A stretch of DNA of 64,000 bases from an uncultured Dokdonia sp. Its GTDB lineage: Bacteria > Bacteroidota > Bacteroidia > Flavobacteriales > Flavobacteriaceae. Position 1 is the first letter of the stretch. Each line of letters opens with the position of its first letter. The notes beneath the pieces are model-generated. The model saw only the letters and a list, made by a program, of their open reading frames with translations, ran no database searches and had not been told where the DNA came from. The position numbers were made by a program, and so were the translations under genes. Below, piece by piece: positions 8,661 to 17,870 of the stretch. The DNA lies in assembly GCF_947492815.1 (NCBI RefSeq), contig NZ_CANLOB010000007.1, positions 62,001 to 126,000 on the forward strand. Direction: 5' to 3'.

Positions 8661-9575
8661 ATGAACTGCCAACACATCATAGAAGACACGTATGCCTACA
8701 TCAAAAGCATAGAAAACAAAGGAAATGTCGCTACCTATATTCCTGAACTAGGCAAAGTAGATCCTGCTCATTTTGGAGTATGTTTAACTACCAATGATGG
8801 TACTCAATATACTGCTGGGGATGCAAACACCTTATTTTCTATACAAAGTATTGCCAAAGTACTATCGCTTAGTTTTGCCTTGTCATTAGGAGACAAGACC
8901 ATTTGGCAACGTATTGATGTAGAGCCTTCTGGATCTGCCTTTAATTCTTTGGTACAATTAGAATCAGAAAATGGGATTCCACGTAACCCTTTAATTAATG
9001 CAGGTGCCATTGTGGTTTGTGACATTTTATGTAGTCATTTAAAAAACCCTAAAGAAGAACTGATTGCCTACATCAGAAGTGTAGCAAACAATCCAGACAT
9101 TCAATATTCAGGAACCATTGCGCAGTCTGAAAAGTCAAACGGCTATCGCAATTTTGCCTTAGTCAACTTTATGAAGTCTTTTGGCAACATTAAAAATGAT
9201 GTAGATCAAGTCATAGACCTGTATTTCCATCTTTCTTCTATAGAAATGACCTGTTGTCAACTTTCAAGAACGTTTGGTTTTCTTGCCAATGGTGGAAAGC
9301 AATTAACTACTCAAAAAGAAATTTTAACGCGCTCTCAATCCAAACGCGTCAATGCCATTATGCAAACCTGTGGTTTTTATGATGAGGCTGGCGAATTTGC
9401 TTATAAAGTAGGACTACCAGGTAAAAGTGGTGTTGGCGGCGGTATTGTTGCTGTACTTCCGAATTCCTATACAATTAGTGTATGGAGTCCTAAACTCAAT
9501 GAAAGAGGAAATTCCTATCGCGGCATGAAGTTTTTAGAACGCTTTACAGATACTACACACGAGACTATTTTTTGA
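8661..9575 (+). CDS. glsA: Glutaminase
   Basis: 304 aa, the normal length for the bacterial serine-dependent beta-lactamase-like glutaminase that converts glutamine to glutamate and ammonia. The catalytic SIQSIAK (Ser-x-x-Lys), NPLINAGAI and the ending GKSGVGGGIVAVLP are all present. Cytosolic, no signal peptide. The ATG at 8661 follows the stop of the DUF2809 fragment by 3 bp, so it may once have been the last gene of that operon; the promoter it uses now is unclear. Confidence 0.93.
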   Translation: MNCQHIIEDTYAYIKSIENKGNVATYIPELGKVDPAHFGVCLTTNDGTQYTAGDANTLFSIQSIAKVLSLSFALSLGDKTIWQRIDVEPSGSAFNSLVQLESENGIPRNPLINAGAIVVCDILCSHLKNPKEELIAYIRSVANNPDIQYSGTIAQSEKSNGYRNFALVNFMKSFGNIKNDVDQVIDLYFHLSSIEMTCCQLSRTFGFLANGGKQLTTQKEILTRSQSKRVNAIMQTCGFYDEAGEFAYKVGLPGKSGVGGGIVAVLPNSYTISVWSPKLNERGNSYRGMKFLERFTDTTHETIF

Positions 9576-9665
9576 TTTGTAATGGTTATGAGACATAAAA
9601 CTAATCCGTTATCTAAGATCTCATTATAGCTTTTATGTAGGTTTACTGCACCCTATATATTTCTC

Positions 9666-10124
9666 CTATGCATTTTTAGCGAAGCAACTATGTATAGATT
9701 CATTAATAGCCATTAGTTCATTTTTAGTATTTGATTTGATTCTAATTGTAATGTGACTGTTTCCAAAAACACGATGCTTAATTCCTTGTAAAACCAATGT
9801 GTCATCTTTAATAGTAATCTGCTCAAGATATATAGTCATTGGTTGTTTTTTTACTTTTAGTTTTTTAGTATTAAGTACAATGTGATGAAAATATGTATCG
9901 TTTTCAACAATCAAAATATTCTCATAAATTTTTATATGTCCCTTCCAAGAATTTGTTTTAAAAGTCTCAGAATCTCCTATTTTTAGATTTCTATAATGTG
10001 CAATTAATTTCTCTTTAGATACTATTTCGCTAAGTTTCCCATTGTTTTTTACCGTATAAATTATCCCAATTACGCCAGCTATAAAAAGTAGAAAAAACAT
10101 AAATATTGGTACCATAGTATTCAT
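9666..10124 (-). CDS. Membrane-anchored hypothetical protein
   Basis: About 152 aa: one N-terminal membrane helix (MVPIFMFFLLFIAGVIGIIY) and a soluble domain rich in beta strands. The last part has short alternating strands that could form a PH-like or similar barrel, but no family is recognised. The ATG at 10124 is chosen over the TTG at 10133. It stands alone between glsA and mnmD. Confidence 0.55.
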   Translation of the reverse strand: MNTMVPIFMFFLLFIAGVIGIIYTVKNNGKLSEIVSKEKLIAHYRNLKIGDSETFKTNSWKGHIKIYENILIVENDTYFHHIVLNTKKLKVKKQPMTIYLEQITIKDDTLVLQGIKHRVFGNSHITIRIKSNTKNELMAINESIHSCFAKNA

Positions 10125-10318
10125 CTTATACAATCTTAATTATTATTGAGTCATCATGTTGATTAACTTAAAATACAGTCTCTCAAAAGCGCTTCCCTGG
10201 TATCTTTTTATCGTAGAAGTTCATAAAAAAATTAGAATTATAGTCAACCATATACAGGCTATATATTTCTAACTGATGTGTATGCTCTTTAATATGCTAC
10301 TCGCACTTACTATTTTTC

Positions 10319-11002
10319 CTATAATTTTGTAGCACGCAACATCTCTCGCTTACCAGGAGGCCCAGGCAGGCGTTCTACATCAAACCCTACAGCTTGCATT
10401 GCTCTTCGCACACTTCCTTTGGCAGCGTAAGTGACTAAGACTCCTTTTTCGCGTAAAGCGGTATACATTTTTTTAAAAATAACTTCTCCCCAAAGTTCAG
10501 GTTGTACTCTCGCACCAAATGCGTCAAAATACACAAGGTCAAACATATTTTCATCTACGATGGCTTCAAAGCGTTGTTGCCTTTTCGTAAGTTGAAATGT
10601 AGTACTAATGACTTCTTTAGATTCCCAAACAGTGCTATGAAGAGTATCATATACCTGCTGTACCTCCTTTTCTTTGACAAGTGACACATACTCCATTGCA
10701 TGGACTTCTTCTGTTGTAATAGGGTATGCTTCTATTCCTGTATAATCAACAGGAGTTCCTAGCTTTTGGGCCTCAAAAAAAGTAAGCAAAGCATTCAATC
10801 CTGTTCCAAAACCCATCTCTAGAATAGCAATAGGAGTTTCCTTTTGATAAGAAGGTTGAGACACATAATGATGTAATCCCATTTTTAAAAACACATGTTG
10901 TGCTTCTTGGATCGCGCCGTGTTTACTATGGTATTGCTCATCCCATTCAGGAATATGAATGGTTTTAGAGCCGTCTCCAGTAATGATAATTTCTCGTTTC
11001 AT
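10319..11002 (-). CDS. mnmD: tRNA 5-methylaminomethyl-2-thiouridine methyltransferase MnmD
   Basis: 227 aa, equivalent to the methyltransferase half of MnmC without the FAD oxidase half, as is usual in Bacteroidota. It completes mnm5s2U at the wobble position of tRNAs. Seen: SAM-binding loop ILEMGFGTGLNALL, the DLVYFDAFGARVQPELW motif and the C-terminal RLPGPPGKREMLRA signature. The ATG at 11002 gives the typical MKREII start; another ATG lies 6 bases upstream at 11008. Confidence 0.9.
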   Translation of the reverse strand: MKREIIITGDGSKTIHIPEWDEQYHSKHGAIQEAQHVFLKMGLHHYVSQPSYQKETPIAILEMGFGTGLNALLTFFEAQKLGTPVDYTGIEAYPITTEEVHAMEYVSLVKEKEVQQVYDTLHSTVWESKEVISTTFQLTKRQQRFEAIVDENMFDLVYFDAFGARVQPELWGEVIFKKMYTALREKGVLVTYAAKGSVRRAMQAVGFDVERLPGPPGKREMLRATKL

Positions 11003-11032
11003 AAACATATATTATTAATCATGTTTATCAAA

Positions 11033-11575
11033 TCAATCATTTAAATACAAACGTTTTTGATTTCCTAAACTATCTATTTCTATAATTTCTATTTCTTCCT
11101 CACTGTCATCAGTTTTTAACATAGGGAGTTTTTTTTCACAATATATTAACGCAGCTCTTTTTTTAAAATCGGCAAGAACTTCACTTTTCCAAGCTTCTAA
11201 ATGTAACGTGTCAATTAGTTCAAAATCAAAATCTGCCTTACTTAATTCAAGAGTTTCCCTAGTATCGATATCTTCAAGAATCATTTTGTCTTTCGATTGT
11301 TCTACGATAACAATTGTATCGTTAGAGGCAAACAATTCTAGCTCATTTTTAAATTTCGATACTACCAAATTTGTATCCTCAATTTGAGTTCTATAAAACC
11401 AAACCTTATCAGAACCCTTAATCAATTTAACAGTGTGTCGGTTTGTTATTTTATACTCTAAATAATCACCATTGTTATTGCAACTATTCCAAGTTCCAAT
11501 AGCAGGGTGTTCACTAACAAATACTTGGCATCCTGAAAGTAAAAAGAGAACACATATTCCTTTCAGATAGTTCAT
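11033..11575 (-). CDS. Putative lipoprotein, unknown
   Basis: 180 aa. The N-terminus MNYLKGICVLFLLSGC is a lipoprotein signal with the lipobox LLSGC (Cys16). The mature part begins like a lipocalin-type beta domain (HPAIGTWNSC, then alternating strands), but no family is certain. It abuts the DUF4920 gene with no spacing, so the two are co-transcribed. Confidence 0.6.
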   Translation of the reverse strand: MNYLKGICVLFLLSGCQVFVSEHPAIGTWNSCNNNGDYLEYKITNRHTVKLIKGSDKVWFYRTQIEDTNLVVSKFKNELELFASNDTIVIVEQSKDKMILEDIDTRETLELSKADFDFELIDTLHLEAWKSEVLADFKKRAALIYCEKKLPMLKTDDSEEEIEIIEIDSLGNQKRLYLND

Positions 11576-12097
11576 CTACTTCTCCATCAAAACACCCGTT
11601 GCCATAAGTTTTAATTCACGTTTAGGTGCTATTATAGCTGCAATATCATCGGCAGACATTCCTGCGTCTAATGCTAAATGTTGTTGCTCTTGTACTGAAG
11701 TTTCTTCTACAAAAGCTTTTCCTTCAACAATAGCTTCTCCAGTAGCATCTGTTGGCACAAAAAAGGCATAATCTTTAAATTTTACAAACACTTCTTCTTC
11801 ACCCAAATCAAGGCGCATCCAGCATCCTTTACTTTTACATACAGCATCAATTGGTGCTTTAAACTTAACGGTTGTTGTATCTCCCGCTTTTAAGTTTTTA
11901 TAGTTCTCTTTTACAGCGGAAACAGCCATTAAATTTTGAGCTGTTATTTTTTCACCATAAGTTGCGTATGATGTCTGATCCGTTTGTTGTTTAATATCTA
12001 CTACAGCAACTTCTCCTTCATTTTTCACCTCTTCAACTTGCTCTTTGCAACTCAATGAAATGAGTGCAATTACTAATATGATAAATTTTGTTTTCAT
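11576..12097 (-). CDS. DUF4920 lipoprotein
   Basis: 173 aa with a lipobox (SLSC, Cys17). The core, with YGEKI, the KSKGCWMRL motif and VKFKDYAFFVP, matches DUF4920, a small beta domain of unknown role found in Bacteroidota lipoproteins. The pair of cysteines in the mature core suggests metal or redox chemistry, but this is inference. First gene of a two-gene operon with the lipoprotein downstream. Confidence 0.8.
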   Translation of the reverse strand: MKTKFIILVIALISLSCKEQVEEVKNEGEVAVVDIKQQTDQTSYATYGEKITAQNLMAVSAVKENYKNLKAGDTTTVKFKAPIDAVCKSKGCWMRLDLGEEEVFVKFKDYAFFVPTDATGEAIVEGKAFVEETSVQEQQHLALDAGMSADDIAAIIAPKRELKLMATGVLMEK

Positions 12098-12179
12098 TTG
12101 TTTAAAATCTTTTGATAGGTACTAGCTAATTATATGACAAAATTATGAATTTATAAGTATCTCTAGCCTGTTAAATCCT

Positions 12180-12187
12180 TAAATTTG
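12180..12187 (+). promoter_or_regulatory. -7 element (TAAATTTG) for ilvE
   Basis: It matches the Bacteroidota -7 consensus TAnnTTTG exactly. It ends only 4 bases before the ATG at 12192, so the mRNA would be leaderless or start at the second ATG (12210). No clear -33 TTG at the expected distance. Confidence 0.4.
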
Positions 12188-12191
12188 CACC

Positions 12192-13256
12192 ATGAACACA
12201 ACTGTTGCAATGAACATTACAAAATCTGAGAAGAGTAGAATAAATGAAGTAGATTTTAATAATCTAATTTTTGGAAGTGTATTTACAGATCATATGTTTT
12301 TTTGTGATTATGTAGATGGTGCGTGGCAACAGCCTCAAATAGCGCCTTACGGACCTATAACTATAGACCCTAGTGCAAAAGTTTTTCATTATGGACAAGC
12401 TGTTTTTGAAGGAATGAAAGCCTTTAAAGATGATGCAAATAACACATGGCTATTCCGTCCCGAAGAAAACTGGGAACGTATCAATAAGTCTTCATCAAGA
12501 CTTGCCATGCCTGAATTTCCAAAAGAATTCTTTTTTGAAGGCCTAGAAACCCTTCTTAAATTAGATAATGACTGGATACAACCTGGAGATGGAAATGCAT
12601 TATATATTCGACCTTTTGTAATTGCTACACAATCAGGCGTTTCTGCTTCTCCGTCGGATCGCTACCGATTTATGATTATTTGTGCACCAGCACAAGCCTA
12701 TTATTCTGGCGAAGTAAGTGTATTATTTGCAGAAAAGTTCAGTCGTGCTGCCGATGGTGGTGTTGGATTTGCAAAAGCAGCAGGAAACTATGCTTCGCAA
12801 TTTTATCCTACCAATCTAGCCAAAGAAAAAGGATATCAACAAATTGTTTGGACCGATGCTAGTACACACGAGTATCTAGAAGAAGCAGGTACCATGAATG
12901 TATTCTTTAGAATAGGTGACACCCTACTTACCGCTCCAAATAATGATCGTATTCTAGACGGAATCACACGTAAGAGCATCATTCAACTTGCTAAAGACAA
13001 AGGTATTGATGTACAAGTACGACGCATTTCTGTATCAGAAATTGTAGCTGCTGCAACATCAGGTGAACTTAAAGAAATTTTCGGAGCAGGAACGGCTGCC
13101 GTAGTAGTTCCCTTTAAAAGTTTTGGATATCAAGAAAAAGATTATGATTTACCTACTGTAGCAAACAGTTATGCCACTAGTTTTAAGAAAGCATTAAAAG
13201 ATATACAATACAATCGTAGTGCAGATCCTCATGGATGGAGATATGAAGTGAAATGA
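12192..13256 (+). CDS. ilvE: Branched-chain amino acid aminotransferase
   Basis: 354 aa, class IV PLP enzyme that transfers amino groups to and from leucine, isoleucine and valine. The PLP lysine is Lys195 in GFAKAAGNY, the loop YLEEAGTMN lies downstream, and the LDGITRKSI segment is intact. Length and motifs match the large eukaryote-like IlvE group. The start at 12192 is the longest; the second ATG (12210, residue 7) is equally possible given the promoter position. Confidence 0.95.
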   Translation: MNTTVAMNITKSEKSRINEVDFNNLIFGSVFTDHMFFCDYVDGAWQQPQIAPYGPITIDPSAKVFHYGQAVFEGMKAFKDDANNTWLFRPEENWERINKSSSRLAMPEFPKEFFFEGLETLLKLDNDWIQPGDGNALYIRPFVIATQSGVSASPSDRYRFMIICAPAQAYYSGEVSVLFAEKFSRAADGGVGFAKAAGNYASQFYPTNLAKEKGYQQIVWTDASTHEYLEEAGTMNVFFRIGDTLLTAPNNDRILDGITRKSIIQLAKDKGIDVQVRRISVSEIVAAATSGELKEIFGAGTAAVVVPFKSFGYQEKDYDLPTVANSYATSFKKALKDIQYNRSADPHGWRYEVK

Positions 13257-13629
13257 ATTTAAGTGTTTAACTGTTATAGTTAAGAACACAATTCTATACT
13301 TTCAATAAAACTACACATAAATTATTCATATACAGCCGCTTAGAATAGCACTCTATTTTAATACTGGATATTTTATAGTAAAAAGCTCTTTCCTCAGCGA
13401 GGGAAGATGGATGTATTGAGGTGACGAAATACATACAAAAGGAAGAGGTCATCCTGTATATGCTTTCGCTTTCGCGAAAATCACTCCATTACTTTACACC
13501 GTTTATTTCATTTCCTTGAATAAGGAAATTTTATGCTCCGTAATTTATATCTTTTTTGACTAACGACTAATAATTAACAGCTACAGACTTTTTTTGTACC
13601 TTAGGTGCACTAACCAAAATTAACATATC
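13257..13629. other. Intergenic region with decayed repeats
   Basis: 373 bp without a gene. It holds a short hairpin (CTTTCCTC-AGC-GAGGGAAG, 13388-13406), a segment GGTCATCCTG like the end of common bacterial dispersed repeats, and a partial copy of the palindrome (CGCTTTCGCGAAAA at 13468-13481). The right end must hold the promoter of the M48 gene; TACCTTAG at 13597-13604 is a weak candidate. Confidence 0.5.
13468..13481. repeat. partial copy of the dispersed palindrome
   Basis: CGCTTTCGCGAAAA: left arm complete, right arm ends in AA instead of GCG. Confidence 0.6.
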
Positions 13630-14403
13630 ATGAGACGTGGTGGCGGAATGAAAATAAGACTCCTAATTGGGGTCGCTGTAGTAGCTTTTGCACTCATCAA
13701 AAACTGTAGTAACAAAGAAGAAAACCCATATACAGGAACCGTACAATCCATAAACATGTCTCCCGAGCAAGAGATCGCTATTGGACTTCAACATGCACCT
13801 GCAATGGCACAACAACATGGTGGATTATATCCAGATCAACGATTACAAGCTTATATTGACAGAATAGGAAACGATCTTGTTCAAAACACGGTCGCTAGAG
13901 AATCCCCTTATAAATTTGAATTTCATTTACTTAGAGATGACCAAACTATAAATGCCTTTGCACTCCCTGGTGGACAAATATTTATCACATATGCCTTATA
14001 CAGTCAACTTCAAAATGACGATCAAGTCGCTGGAGTATTAGGACATGAAATTGGACATGTATTAGGAAAACATAGTGCTGAGCGTGTCGCAAAATCTGAA
14101 ATGTGGCAAACCATTTCTATGGGAGCTGAAGTTGGTGGAGGTATGGGACAAGCAGCTAGTGGTATAGGACAAAATATCCTTTTAGGTAATGGTCGTGAAG
14201 ATGAACTAGAAAGTGATGACCTTGGGATACGTTTTATGATTCGATCTGGTTATGATCCTAGAGAAATGATAGGTGTTATGCAAATATTAAAAGCTGCCGC
14301 AGGACCAAACCGTCAGCCAGAATTTTCAAGTACACATCCCGATCCTGATAATCGTATTGAAAAAATTAAAGAGTCTATCCAGAAATATGGATATCAAGGC
14401 TAA
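13630..14403 (+). CDS. M48 family zinc metallopeptidase
   Basis: 257 aa. The HEIGH motif at residues 139-143 gives two zinc His and the catalytic Glu; the third ligand is the Glu of ELESDDLG near residue 193. An N-terminal hydrophobic segment followed by Cys26 (IKNCSN) suggests a lipoprotein or anchored periplasmic protein, similar to the BepA and LoiP group that does outer-membrane quality control. There is a methionine at residue 7 that could be the true start. The gene ends 23 bp before a strong terminator. Confidence 0.88.
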   Translation: MRRGGGMKIRLLIGVAVVAFALIKNCSNKEENPYTGTVQSINMSPEQEIAIGLQHAPAMAQQHGGLYPDQRLQAYIDRIGNDLVQNTVARESPYKFEFHLLRDDQTINAFALPGGQIFITYALYSQLQNDDQVAGVLGHEIGHVLGKHSAERVAKSEMWQTISMGAEVGGGMGQAASGIGQNILLGNGREDELESDDLGIRFMIRSGYDPREMIGVMQILKAAAGPNRQPEFSSTHPDPDNRIEKIKESIQKYGYQG

Positions 14404-14426
14404 AACGTTTTCGTTAAAAGCATTCC

Positions 14427-14458
14427 AAAACCTCGCAGTAGCGGGGTTTTGTTTTTTA
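14427..14458 (+). terminator. Rho-independent terminator after the M48 gene
   Basis: AAAACCTCGC (14427-14436) pairs with GCGGGGTTTT (14441-14450) with one G-U pair and a four-base loop, followed by GTTTTTTATC. Confidence 0.8.
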
Positions 14459-14483
14459 TCTTTACAGTAATAAACCAAGACAG

Positions 14484-15998
14484 ATGAATAAGAAAACAAT
14501 CTTGATGATATTAGACGGATGGGGTATGGCTCCAGACCAAAAAGTATCGGCGGTAGATCAAGCACAAACCCCATTTATTGACAGCTTATACAAGCAGTAT
14601 CCCCATGCACAATTACTCACACACGGAGAGAATGTAGGACTTCCAGAAGGACAAATGGGAAATAGCGAAGTAGGACATATGAACCTAGGTGCCGGCCGAA
14701 TTATCTATCAGGATTTTGCAAAAATTAATCGTGCGTTAAAAAACGATACTCTTAAAGACGAGCAAACACTTATAGATGCTTTTAACTATGCAAAAAAACA
14801 TCAAAAGCCTATTCATTTCTTAGGATTGCTTTCAGATGGAGGTGTGCATTCTCACATCAATCATTTGAAAGGATTGATTAAAGCTGCAAATACTGCTGGT
14901 GTATCACAATCATACATTCACGCATTCACAGACGGTCGTGATGTAGACCCAAAGTCGGGGAAGGCATTTGTGGAGGATATATCCGCTTTCGCGAAAGCGT
15001 ATAATACCAAACTCGCATCAGTCATTGGACGTTATTATGCGATGGACAGAGATAAGCGCTGGGAACGTGTACAAATGGCGTATGACCTCATTGTAAATGG
15101 TAAAGGAACGCACACAGAAAATCCTGCAACTGACATACAAAAAAGTTATGATGCAGCTATTACCGATGAATTCTTAAAGCCTTTAGTCTGTACTCAAAAT
15201 GGAGCACCTATAGCTACCGTGCAAGAAGATGATGTTATTATCTTTTTTAATTTTAGAACAGATCGTGGTCGTGAGCTTACCGAGATGCTATCGCAAAAGG
15301 ATTTTCCTGAGCAACACACTCAGAAACTACAACTTCACTATGTAACAATGACCAATTATGACGATACCTTTTCTGGTATGAATGTTATATATGATAAAGA
15401 TAATCTTGTAGATACCTTAGGAGAAACATTAGCAAAAGCAGGCAAAAAACAAATCCGTATTGCAGAAACTGAAAAGTACCCTCACGTCACCTTCTTCTTT
15501 AATGGAGGAAGAGAAACACCTTTTGAAGGAGAATCCCGGTTATTATGTCCTTCTCCAAAAGTAGCAACTTATGACTTGCAACCCGAAATGAGTGCTTTTG
15601 AAATACGTGATAAAATCATTCCTGAAATTCAAAAAGGTGACGTTGATTTTGTATGTTTAAACTTTGCAAATCCAGACATGGTTGGACATACAGGAGTTAT
15701 GGAAGCAGCCATCAAAGCCTGCGAAACTGTAGATAGCTGCACCAAAGCTATTGTCACTGAAGCACAAGATAAAGACTACACGGTGATTATCATTGCCGAT
15801 CATGGAAATGCAGAAACGATGATTAATCCTGATGGTACTCCAAATACAGCACATACTACAAATCCAGTTCCAGTTATTCTTGTTGACAAAGACATTAAAA
15901 CCATAAAAAATGGTATTTTGGCAGATGTGGCACCTACTGTATTAAAATTAATTGGAGTGACACAACCTGAGGTGATGGATCGCACATCACTTGTTTAA
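14484..15998 (+). CDS. gpmI: 2,3-bisphosphoglycerate-independent phosphoglycerate mutase
   Basis: 504 aa, manganese-dependent enzyme of glycolysis that interconverts 3- and 2-phosphoglycerate. The phosphorylated serine is Ser61 in MGNSEVGHMNLGAGR; metal ligands are in LMILDGWG near the start and in IIADHGNAE and NTAHTTNPVP near the end. The palindrome at 14984-14999 lies inside the gene and encodes AFAKA in the insert domain, a loop that varies between species. The next gene follows 21 bp later. Confidence 0.95.
   Translation: MNKKTILMILDGWGMAPDQKVSAVDQAQTPFIDSLYKQYPHAQLLTHGENVGLPEGQMGNSEVGHMNLGAGRIIYQDFAKINRALKNDTLKDEQTLIDAFNYAKKHQKPIHFLGLLSDGGVHSHINHLKGLIKAANTAGVSQSYIHAFTDGRDVDPKSGKAFVEDISAFAKAYNTKLASVIGRYYAMDRDKRWERVQMAYDLIVNGKGTHTENPATDIQKSYDAAITDEFLKPLVCTQNGAPIATVQEDDVIIFFNFRTDRGRELTEMLSQKDFPEQHTQKLQLHYVTMTNYDDTFSGMNVIYDKDNLVDTLGETLAKAGKKQIRIAETEKYPHVTFFFNGGRETPFEGESRLLCPSPKVATYDLQPEMSAFEIRDKIIPEIQKGDVDFVCLNFANPDMVGHTGVMEAAIKACETVDSCTKAIVTEAQDKDYTVIIIADHGNAETMINPDGTPNTAHTTNPVPVILVDKDIKTIKNGILADVAPTVLKLIGVTQPEVMDRTSLV
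14984..14999. repeat. CGCTTTCGCGAAAGCG palindrome inside gpmI
   Basis: An exact 16-bp copy read as AFAKA. Confidence 0.95.
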
Positions 15999-16019
15999 TA
16001 AAAGAAAATTTTAAAACAG

Positions 16020-16613
16020 ATGAAATTCAATAAAATTTTAACAGCATTACTTATTGTTAGTCTTGCATTTACAGCTTGTAAAGAAAACACAAAAACCACA
16101 GAAACACCTGCTCAAAATACAGAATCTGAAACGATAGAAGACACAGAAAACGACCTTATAGATGATAATGGAGATCCTATCATTATTGGAAAGCAAGTAC
16201 GTGCTACTTTAGAAAAAGAACCCTACAAAAAGTGGTTTGATGTAAGTTATAAAGAGCATCCATTAGACACAGTTACAATGACTTCTATCAAAGAAACTTT
16301 AGCCGATACAGACATTACAGTATTTATGGGAACTTGGTGCGAAGATAGTCAGCGAGAAGTACCTGCTTTTTTTAAAGCGCTTGATCTTGCAGGAATTGAT
16401 ACTTCCAACATACATCTTATTACAGTTTCAGAAGACAAATTAGCTCCCGAAGAATTTCTAGAAGGTAGAGATGTTGAATATGTACCTACCATCATCTTCG
16501 AAAAAGAAGGGAAAGAACTAGGACGTATTGTAGAGTACTCTATCTTTAGTATTGAACAAGATATGGCCAAGATTCTGAATGGAGAAGAGTACAAGCATCC
16601 ATACGCTGAATAA
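16020..16613 (+). CDS. Thioredoxin-fold lipoprotein with a single active-site cysteine
   Basis: 197 aa. Lipobox AFTAC gives lipid-modified Cys20. Residues about 95-185 form a thioredoxin fold: VFMGTWCEDSQREVPAF is the usual active-site helix, but the motif is WCEDS, so only the first Cys is present, and the cis-Pro region is VEYVPTIIF. Such proteins can act as monothiol isomerases or bind cysteines without reducing disulfides. It lies 21 bp after gpmI in the same direction. Confidence 0.75.
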   Translation: MKFNKILTALLIVSLAFTACKENTKTTETPAQNTESETIEDTENDLIDDNGDPIIIGKQVRATLEKEPYKKWFDVSYKEHPLDTVTMTSIKETLADTDITVFMGTWCEDSQREVPAFFKALDLAGIDTSNIHLITVSEDKLAPEEFLEGRDVEYVPTIIFEKEGKELGRIVEYSIFSIEQDMAKILNGEEYKHPYAE

Positions 16614-16916
16614 TCAGCGTACTTCATTAGTATACCATTACAAAATTGTTATTTGTACCCGTTGTGCATTTTGTCAAAATGACTGTTATCTGGACATCTA
16701 ATCTCCATTCTTTTCCTCAAATCCTAAAGGATGGAATGAAGATTTCTGATATTCACCCTTCAGGGAGGGGAAAAAATGAAGAAATCTAATCAAAATGCAC
16801 AACTGGGGTTATTTGTATTTATTTCTATATATTGGTATCGAATTCAATCACTAACCAAAAAATAATGAAATGATCTAACCATCAGATTTCATTATTTAAA
16901 AAACACATTAAATTTT
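16614..16916. repeat. Intergenic inverted-repeat element
   Basis: A perfect 13-bp inverted repeat, GTTGTGCATTTTG (16661-16673) and CAAAATGCACAAC (16791-16803), encloses 117 bp. GTTATTTGTA also occurs as a direct repeat just outside both arms. Inside are smaller palindromes around AAATCCTAAAGGAT and CCCTTCAGGGAGGGG. The layout resembles a short non-autonomous repeat; no gene is seen. Confidence 0.5.
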
Positions 16917-17303
16917 ATGGAATGGTATTTAAAAGTTGTAAGAGATAATTATGCAAATTTTGACGGTAGAGCTAGACGTCAAGAATATTGGATGTTTGTC
17001 TTATTTAATCTATTAATTACACTTGCACTCTATATTCCTGTAATTATAGGTGCTGCTATGGAAAGCCCAACAATTATGTATATAGGCATTGGATTAGTTG
17101 TTATATACGCCCTAGCTGTATTTGTTCCTTCGTTAGCTGTTGTTGTGCGAAGATTACATGACCAAGGTAAAAGCGGTTGGCATTATTTTATAGCTTTTAT
17201 ACCTCTTATTGGAGGAATTTGGATGCTTATATTAATGGCTACTGAAGGAACGCACGGTCCTAATCAGTATGGAGAAGATCCTAAAGCTGGAGAAACAGCA
17301 TAA
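16917..17303 (+). CDS. DUF805 membrane protein
   Basis: 128 aa with three membrane segments. NFDGRARRQEYWMF at residues about 14-27, VVRRLHDQGKSGWHYF near 80 and the tail GTHGPNQYGEDPK are the classic DUF805 signature (inner membrane, function unknown). Single-gene unit with its own terminator. Confidence 0.92.
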   Translation: MEWYLKVVRDNYANFDGRARRQEYWMFVLFNLLITLALYIPVIIGAAMESPTIMYIGIGLVVIYALAVFVPSLAVVVRRLHDQGKSGWHYFIAFIPLIGGIWMLILMATEGTHGPNQYGEDPKAGETA

Positions 17304-17321
17304 ACATAACACTATATAATC

Positions 17322-17357
17322 AAAGCGTCTATTACAATTGTAGTAGACGCTTTTTTA
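17322..17357 (+). terminator. Rho-independent terminator after the DUF805 gene
   Basis: AAAGCGTCTATTACA (17322 on) pairs with TGTAGTAGACGCTTT with one G-U pair, then TTTTTATTT. Confidence 0.85.
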
Positions 17358-17396
17358 TTTGTAAACTACATTAGACACACTACCTTTTCATTTTTG

Positions 17397-17404
17397 TAAC
17401 TTTG
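17397..17404 (+). promoter_or_regulatory. -7 element (TAACTTTG)
   Basis: Exact TAnnTTTG match 16 bases upstream of the TTG start at 17421. It would drive the HAD phosphatase, map and methyltransferase genes. Confidence 0.45.
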
Positions 17405-17420
17405 TACCAAATTTTTTTCA

Positions 17421-17870
17421 TTGGATAAGAAGACAATAGCAGTAGATTTTGATGGTACCATTGTTGCAAATGCGTATCCAGATATAGGCAAACCTTTATT
17501 ATTTGCTTTTGACACCTTAAAAAAACTTCAAAGCGAAGGACATTTACTTATTTTATGGACCTATCGTTCTGGAAAAAAACTAGAAGAAGCTGTTGCCTTT
17601 TGCAAAAAAAATGGCATTACGTTTTATACTGTCAATAAAAGCTATCCTGAAGAGGAAATGAGTCCTAACATAAGTCGAAAAATAAATGCTGATTTGTTTA
17701 TAGATGATAGAAATATAGGAGGCATGATGGGATGGGGAGAAATTCATCATTTACTTATAGAGGATACTAACACCTCAAAAAAACCTAATTTAAAAGCCAA
17801 AAGACCTAAAAAAGGATTTCTATCTCGTATGGAAGACTTATTTAAAGATCAAAACGATACAGACGTATGA
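17421..17870 (+). CDS. HAD-family phosphohydrolase (BT0820-like)
   Basis: 149 aa. The HAD nucleophile motif VDFDGTIV at residues 8-15, the motif II region LILWTYRSG and the motif IV acids in ADLFIDDRNIGG are visible, with no cap domain, so a small phosphatase acting on phosphorylated metabolites; the substrate is unknown. No ATG lies near the HAD motif, so the TTG at 17421 is taken as start. It overlaps map by 4 bp (ATGA). Confidence 0.75.
   Translation: MDKKTIAVDFDGTIVANAYPDIGKPLLFAFDTLKKLQSEGHLLILWTYRSGKKLEEAVAFCKKNGITFYTVNKSYPEEEMSPNISRKINADLFIDDRNIGGMMGWGEIHHLLIEDTNTSKKPNLKAKRPKKGFLSRMEDLFKDQNDTDV

Noticed and set aside
16020..16613. Classical disulfide-reducing thioredoxin
   Set aside because: The active site is WCEDS, so the second Cys is absent.
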